From Solanum dulcamara (taxonomy: Eukaryota > Streptophyta > Magnoliopsida > Solanales > Solanaceae), in the NCBI RefSeq assembly GCF_947179165.1, contig NC_077245.1, positions 22,605,740-22,669,739 on the forward strand: a DNA stretch of 64,000 nucleotides, written 5' to 3'. A program made the translations under genes and the position numbers. This document shows, piece by piece, positions 48,710 through 60,057 of the stretch; positions within the stretch are counted from its first letter, which is position 1, and each line of letters opens with the position of its first letter. The notes under the pieces were generated by a model. It had not been told where the DNA came from. It saw only the letters and a list, made by a program, of their open reading frames with translations, and did not search any database.

Positions 48710-49484
48710 TTGCTTCCAATCATCTGGATAGCCAATCAACTTGTAGTAGTTATCTTTGGTGTGATTAGTTAAATGATAAAACTCACATTTCTTTTTGTTG
48801 TAGTATTCTCTTCCTTGATTTTTATGTATATTCATCACCATTGGATCTGGTTTCTCAACTACATTGGTCACATAGGTGAAATTTTGAATCTCATCTTCTA
48901 TTATCATAACATAAGCTTAATTTATGAATGGTATAATTTCTTTTAGTAAAATATTTCTACAAGAGACATGGTGGATATTAGTCATGTTGAGTTCTTCAAT
49001 AGGGGTTGGTGCTTGGGCAGTCTCAGAAGAATGTTACAGTTATGAGCTCTCACTCGTGACTTCTCCATGAGTTTCACCAACAACATCAACATCCTCATCC
49101 TTTAGAATAATACTGTCTTCATTTTGAGTTTCACTAGCAATCTCAACAACTTCATTATCTAGCTGATCACTCAATTCTAAGAGAGAACCAACACATGTAG
49201 TTGAAGTATCTGTCTGGGCGTTACTTCATTGCTTCCAATCATCTGGATAGCCAATCAACTTATAGCAGTTGTCTTTGGTGTGACCAGTGAAATGGCAGAA
49301 CTCACATATCTTTTCTTTGTAGTATTCTCTTTCTTGATTTTTATTCATATTCATCACCATTAGATCTGGTTTAATTCTCAACTATATTTGCCATATATGT
49401 TAAATTTTGAATCTCGTCTTCTATTATCATAGCAAAAGCTTGATTTATGAATAATGTAATTTCTTTTAGTAATTTATCTACAAG
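48710..49484. repeat. gag duplication with a displaced pol segment between
   Basis: Copies A (48,710-48,963) and B (49,229-49,484) both run from TTGCTTCCAATCATCTGG to TTCTACAAG or TATCTACAAG. Between them, 48,965-49,226 is a copy of the pol linker at 46,825-47,078. All three pieces have the same orientation. Confidence 0.88.
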
Positions 49485-50039
49485 CCTGATCATAGGACTC
49501 ATTTAATTTATACCACTCAAAAATTGAATCAATCTTAGCTGCTTTATATGATCTATATATTCCTTCGATTGAGGACTGTACAATTGGGATTTGGTACCAC
49601 TGCATCATAAATACTCATTCCATAGTGTTTTTAGCTTTGTAAAATAATGCGATACAAAATACGTACCTTGTACAAGTGTAGTAACCTCCATGTGCAGATG
49701 ATAGATTTGCATGTGATTCACCTTGTCAAATCACTCCTTCAAGTCTGCCCAAATTGAGAAGGCATTCGTAGCATACACAATTTCACTGAGGAGTTCCATA
49801 TTTCCTCTTTCTCAATAATGCAATCCTCATCAATCTACTCCAAATCCCATAATTTTTTGATCCAGTCAATTTAATTGGAATCAATACAACTCCTGAAGCG
49901 TATGATGGGCCGATATACATAGAATCATTCTGATCAATTTTTAGGACTGCCATTTCTACAACTCTAATCACAAAATTCAACTAGCTAGAACAAATCTAAG
50001 TTCGTCTATAGTTCCTTTCTTAAACAGCCAGTATCGACT

Positions 50040-50051
50040 GCTCTAATACCA
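50040..50051 (-). promoter_or_regulatory. Primer binding site, copia element 2
   Basis: GCTCTAATACCA on the plus strand gives TGGTATTAGAGC on the minus strand, a tRNA-iMet PBS with one mismatch, touching the LTR at 50,052. Confidence 0.88.
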
Positions 50052-50317
50052 TGTGAATTTGAGAGCTTGGAAGCTCACTAGTTTATCAATAAACTGAGTA
50101 AAAGAAAAAATCGAAAGAACAACGAAAAATATTATTGATCTCAGCCCTATTCATTTACAGAAGGAGGGGATTTATAGCCTAAAAGCCTAACAACGAAATA
50201 ACAAACTGCTGATTAGTAACTAACTAATGAAATGTATAGTAACTAACTAATGTACCAGGTTCATTATATATCACAACTAATTAATGGACCAGGTTCGTTA
50301 TATGATGCATTAGAACA
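50052..50317 (-). repeat. 5' LTR of copia element 2
   Basis: TGTGAATTTGAGAGC to ATTAGAACA, 266 bp. Confidence 0.9.
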
Positions 50318-51029
50318 CCTGAGTTATAATATTAATGTGTTGGACAAGTCGACCAACCAAATTAAGAGCAATGATCCCACTAGTTATCTGTAATTTTACG
50401 AAGTTAATATGCTAGCTCTGTCTAATTAATCAAAAAAAGTGACTTATGTGAAGTCAATCTACGACAAGTGATGAATATCAAGTCAAGATATATTGAGTAG
50501 ATGTTAGAATTGGTGTAACGATCCATCCAATTGTTATAAGTGGTTAGGATCATAGTTCCCTTGTTATAGTCTTCATAGGGAGCTGAACTAATAAAAACTC
50601 AAAGATGGGGAGGTTTTAAAAATTAATATCACTTGTTTAATCGTGATAATTTGTATTTTTATGTTGTATTGAGTTTCTTTAGGAGGTAACTTAGTGATCT
50701 ACACCTTTCTGTGAGATTTCCAAACCTTTGATGAGTGTGTATCATGTACTTATAGTGGCTGTTGCAATTGTTTTGTGTCGTGATGTCTTGTGGCTGAAAA
50801 TTTTGTTGTAAAATGAGGCTAATATGTTTGTCCCTAGTTACTGGTTAAAGGGGTCTCCATTGTTGCGGTGGGCGCTTTTGTTATAGAGATACCACTGTAG
50901 AGGGTTTGGGCTCCTTGTAGTGAAGGTGGATAGTGCTGTCAGGGTTCTCCATAGTGAGGTAGTCTTCATCACAGCAGGTCCGCGGTAGCAAAGGGACAAT
51001 CACTGCGACAGATGCAGTGCAAAATACAC

Positions 51030-51337
51030 TTTTAAGCAGCACCGGAGTTCCTTTCTTGTCTTGCCCAAAAACTTTCTTTATTTTCATTGGAGAAAGACTC
51101 TCCCGCGGCAAGGTTTTACACATAGGGCCAACTATTTTCTTTATCTCGCTTGCCCTTAGTCCGTCTAGCACCTTTTGATTGGGGTCCGCCTTGGGGGTTA
51201 GGTTAGACCGCTTGAGTTTTTTTTCGTCTATCGAAGCCAGTCAACGTGTCAGCCATTTTTTCCCCATTAGACTTGTCAATCCTGTCTTATATGGATATGC
51301 AGGAAGTGGTGCTCCTAAGTGTGTGTAGGGGTTATGA
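51030..51337. other. Organelle-like segment of unknown origin
   Basis: It is clearly less AT-rich than the surroundings and does not continue psbC. A minus ORF (50,881-51,171) covers part of it, with KMLDGLRASEIKKIVGP; I do not recognise it. The composition suggests mitochondrial DNA, but that is a guess. Confidence 0.3.
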
Positions 51338-51396
51338 CGGCCCACCAAGCAAAACCAGTGGTTTCTTGATCATGAGCAGCTACGGCTAAAGTTCCA

Positions 51397-51930
<534 letters not shown>

Positions 51931-52140
51931 AGCAGGGTCCGAGGAAAGAATAGGGAAGGTTATTTCATTATATTATTTATCAGGGACAAGGCCTACCACA
52001 AGAATCTTTTTTTATTGGGACGGTAGCTCTGAAAAGAAAAATTTCCAATTTTTTCTTTCATCTCGGGAGAGATAAGATCCCTCCTCTCAATAATACGTGT
52101 TTCTCAGCCACCCGCTTACTACAAAACTGTATCATGATGT
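51931..52140. other. Organelle-like flank of psbD fragment
   Basis: It contains GGGACGGTAGCTCTG and CTCGGGAGAGATAAGATCCC, unlike the LTR sequence that resumes near 52,140. It is not recognisable as psbD upstream coding sequence. Mitochondrial origin is possible. Confidence 0.35.
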
Positions 52141-52973
52141 GAATCTCACAATTTAGAAAATTTGACCCAGAATTTTTGGAAGGCAATTTTTCAAAGGCTA
52201 GTGTTGTTTTCTTCTTTGAGGTAAGTCTTCTCTATCAATTATTCCATCTAGTGATTCTCTAACTAGAATCGAAGTGGGTGATCTTACAGGAGAATTATAG
52301 GTTAAAACGCTAGAACTCATGGTTATTATGGGGAAACATATAGGTTGATGTAATTAGAGTTTACTGTGATCTGCTAAGTTGTTAAATTACACCTTTTAGG
52401 CTGAAATTGTTCTGATTGGTGTGACTACTAATTTGTTTGAGTTATTGTTTGTGTTGTGGTACCTGTTTACTTATTTTGTTGTCTTATCTTTATATATTTG
52501 CTACAATCTTAATAGCCTTATGATGACTAACAGTACATAGTGTTTGTATTGCTGTTATTTTTGCACATTTCTTTGAGTGTAGACTGTGATTCAGAGTCTT
52601 TCAGGTGACCCCACATCTAGTGCAATAGTATTACAAATTTGAGAGTGAACTGCTTCTATCCAGAATGCCACAGATCCTCCTAATGTCTGATATCTACTCC
52701 TTTCAAACATTGCTTATTTTATTTTTATTAATTTTACTACTCTTTGATATTTATTATTTAGAGTCGATGTACGTTACCTTTCAAATTTTTGGGAGTGTAA
52801 TAGTTAGATTCCGCATTTATTTTATTTATAAATTTTAGAACTCTTATTTCATGGATTAATTCTTATAATTGTGTTAAATAATTTAGTTATTCCATGGTTT
52901 AGTTGATAATATATAATTCGCCCATTTGAATAATGTGGGTGTCAATCATGACGATTAGAATCGTGACAATTTG

Positions 52974-55900
52974 AGAGCAATATTTTTTACCCAAATATAT
53001 AGTATGCGTGATGCCTTTAATTTGAACCCATCCTAGAGGGAGAACTCAATTTTCACTTAAATGGTAAAAGGCTTAAAGAAAAAGAGATACAAATAATATT
53101 TCTTGTATAGGGATGAAATAATACATGACTTATCACTTGTGAAATTTGCTGGTTTGAAAATGACAATTAATCTTATAGCTTAGGGACCAGAGTTACTTGT
53201 AAGTTTTATACATATATTGATAGATAAGATCGTAAACAAAAGATTCTTTTCATAGCCTTAATATTATAAAATCTTTATAAATGCATATATTTGAGACGAG
53301 AAAAAAAATATTTATTTATCAAAATTATTAATTTATTGATAAATATATAAAATATTTATTTATCGATAAATAAATATTTATTATTTTAGAGAGTATTTTG
53401 CAGTATGTGTCATAAGAAAAAAAAATTGAATTAAGAATTTCAAAAGTTTAAATCTAGGAAACTAAAAAGTGTAGTCTTTACATATTTATTATTTAAATCT
53501 AGAAAAACTAAACGAATTTAGTGAAGTTTAATGTTTCTAATTGTCTTCACGTATATAGAATATGAAGATATTTTATGTTAACTATAAAAGAAAAAAGCTA
53601 GATGTTTAAAAATCATAATCAAGTATAATATATTTTCATCATTTGAAAGGCGTACAAAAATCATCATCTTTAACCAATAAAATAAGAAACGCGATATGTG
53701 AGCATAAGAAAGATAGTCCAACTATTAGCCAAAAAGATTTGATTTGACTATTAGTCAATCAACAATATCGCACACTTTCAAAAGTTCGGCAGAGTATTTG
53801 TCAAATGAGATAAAAAATAGTGATGTCAAGAGGCATAAACCGGCAAATACCCTGATTTAGAGAAAGTTTTGTATGAGTGGTTTCTTCAAATGCAAGAGAA
53901 AGTGAACATGTCAGGGAAAATTATCCAAGGAAAAGCAAAAAATCTTTTTTTCTAAAAATGTCGGTGAAACTAATCCAGAATTCAACTTCTCTGCTGGTTT
54001 AATATTATTGACTGATTAAATATATATAAATTATTAATGTATTCTAGTAATTATTATTTTATATTTTTTCTGAGTCTTTAATATTTTATTTTTAATTATT
54101 ATCTAATGCATTTAGCAAAAATATTATTTTAATATAATTGGCCCAAATCAAAATTAAAAAAAAATTTTCATTTAGCGAAATTATTACTTTAACAAATATT
54201 ACTTTATAAAGATTTTACTATACATTTTGAATGCATATATCACAGAGTAGCATGATAAAAATAAAAGATCATGTCCAATCTAAAGAGATCTCTGTGTATT
54301 TAGATTTGAAGGTCAACATGAAGATATATATGACCAATGTCCCCTGTTCAGAACATTATTTCGACTTATGCTCTTAACTTTATGTCAGTTGAAGTAACAT
54401 GATAGAATGAAATCATTAATCTTGAGAACTAAATACATTGCTTCAAGCCAAATCAGCACATGTACATTGTCCTCTACTGAAATTGTTCTATCTTATGTAT
54501 TGCCAAATATTTCTTTTTACAGTGAATATAGTCAGTCCTCTTTGACAAGGCACAAAACTATTTGTGGGGCCAAATTTGGAATTTTGTAAATTAAGTGTGT
54601 GAATTGTGATTAAATAATAAATAAAAGAACCTTTGTCTCTATGAAATTTTGTTTGAATCTCTCCATTTTGACTTGTACACATGACACACTCTTGTTTCAT
54701 TGAAATTGTTACAACATGTCATGTGATATCACCGCACTTCTATTTTAACAAATATATGGTTTGTTTTTGCTATTTTTATGATTTCAATTTATCTATTTAA
54801 TTTATGGGCTTATTTGATTCCCAAGCACAAAAAGGATTTTTTTTTTAAAAAAAGGGTTATGAAGGAACACATTGCATTCCCCTTTCGGTTGAGCAGTATC
54901 CAATCAATCTTAGTTTGGGAATTTTGTATATTACTTTGGTAAGAAGATTATTTTTCTAGAACAACTGAAAAGAGTGAGAATCGTTTTTGTTTTCTGATTT
55001 TGTGCAAAAAAATACTTGTAGGGGAGTGTTTGGGAAGCTGATTTACACGTTTATAAAAATTAAAAAATACTAAAAATCAATGAAAAATCATAAGTTGGTC
55101 AACTTATAATCAATTTTGATTTCACAAAGATTTTTACTATTTCTTTTTATTAATAGCTTTTGTAAATTCTGAAATATATTTTCAAAACAAATTCCCTAAT
55201 TTATTCTTCAATTTATTTCTGTCGTTTGCCTTTTTCCTTGTAAAGATACTTTTAAGAGTAAGTTCCATTAACCTTCTTAATATTTTGATTTGAAAAGTAA
55301 CACAGCCTCCATCTTTTGAATGAAGCAATGAACCTCCTAAATTATAAATAAAGTGACAAAAAATAAATTTGGTTATTACAGGTAATTTCAAGTTTCAAAA
55401 GGTAGGAACTGATTCTTAATTAGTACTACATGTTTATATGTATAATGTTTTAATAATTAAAATATTAAAGAAATAATATAATACAGAATTAAACCTTCAT
55501 ATGCCTCTTCTTCTTTTTTTTTTTTTAAATTTGTAACGATTCGTTAGGTCGTTTTGTGTACTAAAACTATTTTGACTCTTCCCGTAAAATCTTAAATAGA
55601 AATTTTGAACAATCCGCTTAACTATGATTATTTAGTTGACGGATAATTTTAGAGAATTAATTTAGTTGACAGTTAATGAACTAAGTTGATAATTTATTCA
55701 ATACCCTCTGCTATTTGACCATGGGTAAAAGTGAATTAAAATATTTTGGGGGGTTTAATATTAGGGTCAGAACTGAATAGAAAACAAAAGAAGGAAAATG
55801 CAATATTCATATCCAAGGTGAGACTCACTACGGCGGAAACAAAAAGAGAAGAGAAAGTCGAGTGAACCAGGTAAGGTTCTGTGTAAATTTTATATAGGAA

Positions 55901-56268
55901 CAGAGGGTATTAATGTTAGTAGTTTATGGTGGAAGGATTGAAAAAAAGAATTAAAAAAATATAGTGCCATCATTATGTTGAACAGAAAGAACGAAGACAA
56001 AACTTGAATTGGAATCTGTTGGTAACGTGGGTATTCAATTTATGCGAATTTTCTTTTCTTTTTTATGGGCAATTAATATATGTGTGATGTTTGCTAGTGG
56101 GTAATGATTAGGAATTAGATTTGATATAGGGTTGCAGGGCGTAGGATTTTGGGATTCTTAGATGTGGCTTTCTGTGAAGGGTTCATAAATTGGTTTTATT
56201 TTCTTATTATTATCACATTATATTTAAGTTTGGTATATTAAGATACGTAATTAAAACTTAGAAAAAAG
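52974..56268. other. AT-rich spacer
   Basis: No protein gene is supported. It includes a 30-bp perfect palindrome at 53,350-53,379, a T-rich tract near 55,510-55,528, and a possible non-coding exon at 55,790-55,870. Small ORFs at 54,407-54,700 and 55,182-55,391 lack coding character. Confidence 0.5.
55790..55870 (+). other. Possible non-coding first exon with 5' splice site
   Basis: A purine-rich, comparatively G-rich stretch (GGAAACAAAAAGAGAAGAGA...) ends with ACCAG and is followed by GTAAGGTTCTGTGT, a strong plant 5' splice site. No start codon or protein is visible. A chromovirus lies 400 bp downstream, so any further exons would be beyond the window. Confidence 0.25.
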
Positions 56269-58514
56269 TGTAAGACCTCATAAGATGAAAAGTCGAACGA
56301 TAGAAAAATCTTCAAAGGATTTGGAAACTGACCTAAGTCTACGAGCCAGTCTATGACTCGTAGAAATTATTATGGATCGTACACTTAACCCATAGAGGTG
56401 AAGTAAAGAATTAGAAAATTGGCTAAGGCAAAAATTGGATTGACGAGTCCATTGTCGACTCATAGAGCGAATGACGACTCATAGAAATGAGTCGCCGTGG
56501 CAAGGCATGATGACCTGCAGTTGTCATCCTCAGGACTATGTCTACCACTCAATAGGATGCGTCGTAGAGAAGTTTATGACTCATAAAAATGAGTCGTGAT
56601 GAAACTTCAGAGACTATCTAACCTGCAGGTTTTCAAACCTGCAAGATGAGTATTTTGACGACTCATAAAGACGATGATGAGTCATAAACACAATCCGTAA
56701 CAAAAGTTCAGAGACTCGATTTTCAGGTCTTTCTTAGGACCTGCAGGACGATTCATAATGATGATTCATTCCTGCTTCTACGGATCGTAGAGGTAAGTCG
56801 TAGAAGTGCCCAATTGAAATTTTAATGGGGGTAGTTTGATATTATTCCAACATCCTAATAATGTATGTGGACATTTTTAAGGACTAGATTCATTAAAATT
56901 TTTATCCTAAATACTCCTAAAACTCTTTTATTCCCTCATTATTTTTCCAATAAATTTTAGACTTCTCTCCCAAGGTTCCTCAAGAATTCATCAAGCTTTC
57001 ATTAGGGTTTCTTCAAGATCAAGTCTTCTTTCTCAAATTCAAGTCTAATTTCAATCAAGGTATGTGTGGATTGATTTATGAGTCCCTTCGACTCATGGAG
57101 TTCAAGATTGTTTCAAAAAATCTCATAAAATCTTATTACTTTTAAACTTCAATTTTTATGAATTGTGTTGGGTTGTTTCAATTTCGTTTTAAATCATTGT
57201 TTATGATCATTATAAGTATGCTTCTACGTAAATTACATTATTTCAAGTTGAATTATGAAAGCCTATGCATGAAGCTAGTTTTTATGATGAATTATATGAA
57301 TTATGATTATGAAACACAATGTTTTCAAAGTATTATCATGATTTTTCAATCAAATTGATTATGTATATGAGTTTACTGTAAATTCAAGTATGAAGTATAA
57401 TCATGAATTACAAGTATGTTCAAGCTATGAAATTCATGCAAGTTATGAAGTAAGGTGACTTAGGACCCTATGTGGTGGCCTAGGACCTAATGATATAAAT
57501 TGTGCAAATATGATTTGTAATGATGAAATGCCAATTCTCACATTGCAACTATGTTATGAAATGAGCTACTCTATGATTTTTAAACCTATGATCATGACTA
57601 TGATATACGTTCATTATAATTTCTATGCTATGTATGTATTCTGTGGGATTTGACTTAGCACTGAGTGGACTTGAGGTGGGGGCCTTACAAAAGCCTTAGT
57701 AGCAGCCTCATGTCTCTTAAACTACATGTCGCTTTAGATTGCCTTATGGCTTAGCTAGTGGATCTACATATAGCATATATACATGACCCACCTAGTGGGG
57801 TAGAGTCTACCTTGTCAAGTAGCTTCCCCTTTTCTTGGTTGTATGAGGAGACAACGGGATTCCATGTTATAGCTTACATGGTCCTATTGTCAATTACGGT
57901 TCCTATCCCACATATGTATATGAGTATTATGTTATTTTATGATCTTCAATTACGTCTCTGAAATGATTTGATCATTATGGTATTCCTCATGACTTTACTT
58001 ATCCTCTTTACTATTTACGTTCTTGATCATTGCATTATATGATTTATATTGCATGTCATGCCCATATACTTAGTACATTCAAACATACTAACGCATATTA
58101 TTGCCTACATTTTCTCATAATGTATGGCTTGAGGTTGAGGATCATTTCCATCCACGTGGCTAGTAGAGCTTTCTCGCAGAGGAAGTTGTGGTGAGTCCTC
58201 ATCTATAGAGGACTAGTTATGAGATATTGGTTTTTTACTTCCAAAGACATTTAATTATTTCATGTTGTGGGTGATCAAGGGACATATCTTATCCCCCGTC
58301 CATATTCATGATTAGAGGCATTAGTTGGATAAATATTTTGAGTCTATGTTGTTAAGTCACATTCTCCTATATGAATTATGGTTTAGACTCTCTTATGATA
58401 TTTTCGTATTTAGTGTACCTTATTTATGCTTTATGTTATGTCAAGAGGCTTGGTTGGAGCCATTCGGGGTTTCAATTATTGTCTTATGACTAGGCCCTAG
58501 GTCGGGTCGTGAAA
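56269..58514 (+). repeat. 5' LTR of the chromovirus
   Basis: About 2,246 bp, TGTAAGACCTCATAAG to GGGTCGTGAAA (canonical CA end mutated). It contains clustered GACTCATAGAAATGAGTC-like inverted motifs at 56,330-56,790. ORFs inside (57,158 and 57,758) are incidental. Confidence 0.88.
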
Positions 58515-58518
58515 AACT

Positions 58519-58530
58519 TGGTATCAGAGC
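58519..58530 (+). promoter_or_regulatory. Primer binding site, initiator tRNA-Met
   Basis: TGGTATCAGAGC, an exact match, four bases after the LTR. Confidence 0.95.
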
Positions 58531-58733
58531 ACGAGGTTTAAGATGTCCTAGGGTGTCCAATATGCCACGTCAAGTAGAGTCTTATTTATGTTTATGAAGC
58601 GCGCCACATCCACGAATAGGAGGATATAAGACATTTTAGGAAGTCTTACTTTTTTCATGATCTATGTCGTGCTATAGAGTTTACCCTAAGACTTCCTTTC
58701 CCTAGCGATCTTTCTTTGCGATTTTTAGAAACA

Positions 58734-60057
58734 TGCCTCCAAGAAGATCACCATTGCCAAGGGGGAACAATGCTAATGAGACCCAAGCTCCTTCGAATCC
58801 TCCAGGCAATGGCCCTTTGCCCGAGAAAGTGAACATGCAGATTCCAAATCACCTTTACCATGCTAGCCCAAGAAGTGGCCAACCAAGGGGCTATGGCTCC
58901 TCCTAATGTTCCTACTCCAGCTTCTAGAGTGAGGAACTTTTAACCCTTCGGATTTCCATAGTTTGAAAGTCGATAAAGACCCCCAAGAATTCATTGATTA
59001 GGTCTACAAAATAGTAAGTATCATGAGGGTGACTTCGAAAGAGAAAGCGGAGTTGCGGCTTACCAACTCAAGAGTGTTGCTTAAGTTTGGTACACTCAAT
59101 GGAAGTTTGAGAGGGTAGATGAAGGTCCTATTGAATGGGAAGCCTTTAAACTTGCTTTCCTTGATCGTCTTTTCCCTCTTGAGCTAAGGGAAGCTAAAGT
59201 GTTGGAGTTCATTAATCTTTTACAAGGTAATATGGGAATGAGGGAATATGCTCTCAAGTTTACTTAGCTATCCAAGTATTCTCCTTCATTGGTTGCCAAT
59301 CCACATACCCGAATGAGTCAATTCATATTGGGGGTATCTAGTTTGGTTGGTAAGGAATGTCGTATCTCTATGCTTATTAAAGAGATGGACATATCTCGAC
59401 TCATGACTTTTACTGAACAAATTAAAGGAGAAAAGATCAAAGAGATGAGATTGAGGGCTTGTTAGAGGGCTCGATATGAAGGTGGGTTCTCCAATGCTAG
59501 GACCTGTAGTGGTAGTAGTGGCTTCACTCAAAAAGGCCAAGGTTCGGGGAAGAAGTTTGCTAAGGATAGGTCCCATACCCTAAAGCCTAAGGAGGAGGGG
59601 GTGTGAATGCTAGTAGCCCTTCTTTTCCTAAATGTGCAAAGTATGGAAAGAACCATGGAGGGAAATGCTTGATGGGAAAGGGTGCTTATTATAGATGTGG
59701 TAAGATGGGCCATAAAAAACCTGAGTGCCCTCATGTTGCCAACAAAAGTGGAGAAGGTTGTCCTCAAGGAGCCCAGGTGCAACAATGCGCCCAAGCTCAA
59801 CCTAAGGGTGGCCAATGCAACAACCGATTTTATACTCTCCATGCTATGCAAGATGTGGATGAGACTCCCAATGTGGTCACGGGTATGTTATGGGTCTTTA
59901 ACTTTGATGTTTATGCATTGCTTGATCCGGGTGCCAACTTATTTTTTATTACTCCTCACCTTGATATGAGATTTGATATGTGTCTAGAAGTGCTATTAGA
60001 ACCTTTTTCAATTTATAATCTTGTTGGTGATTCCGTATTAGCCAAGAGAGTTTATTG
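58734..60057 (+). pseudogene. Chromovirus gag-protease, broken
   Basis: The gag start at ATG 58,734 reads MPPRRSPLPRGN. After a frameshift near 58,850 the capsid-like region follows: PQEFID near 58,985, a KAEL/AYQLKSV block, WYTQWKFERVDEGPIEWEAF, then LREAKVLEFINLLQGNMGMR. A stop precedes RARYEGG at 59,463. The nucleocapsid zinc knuckle reads YYRCGKMGHKKPEC, where the first Cys is now Tyr. The protease active site at about 59,926 is LLDPGAN in place of the usual DSGA, so the enzyme would be dead even without the frameshifts. Confidence 0.88.

Larger units (their letters stand above)
45097..50039 (-). pseudogene. Copia 2 gag-pol, broken and rearranged
   Basis: On the minus strand: gag start near 49,980 with LTGSKNYGIWSRLM; gag zinc-knuckle region twice (49,229-49,484 and 48,710-48,963), the second reading CEFYHLTNHTKDNYYKLIGY, where two of the expected Cys are now Tyr; protease WIVDSGASHHITSNKH at about 48,360 with an intact DSGA; integrase core IIVDDYSRFVWTHLL near 47,690; RT with KWVYKVTYN...GEVE and, near 46,070, VYIDDLLITRN (catalytic Asp pair intact) then KDLGELKYLL; RNase H with LSDSKSTIQLAVNPVFHERI...IEIDHHFIKDKI near 45,340-45,240. 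Frameshifts and stops separate the parts. Confidence 0.88.
44834..50317 (-). mobile_element. Copia element 2, 5.5 kb, rearranged
   Basis: The LTRs of 263 and 266 bp (44,834-45,096 and 50,052-50,317) are flanked by CCTGA (44,829-44,833 and 50,318-50,322). The PBS lies at 50,040-50,051 and a polypurine tract TTCAGCTTGAGGGGGTG (minus) abuts the left LTR. It differs from copia 1 in LTR and protein sequence. The gag region contains a duplication with a displaced pol segment. Confidence 0.93.
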
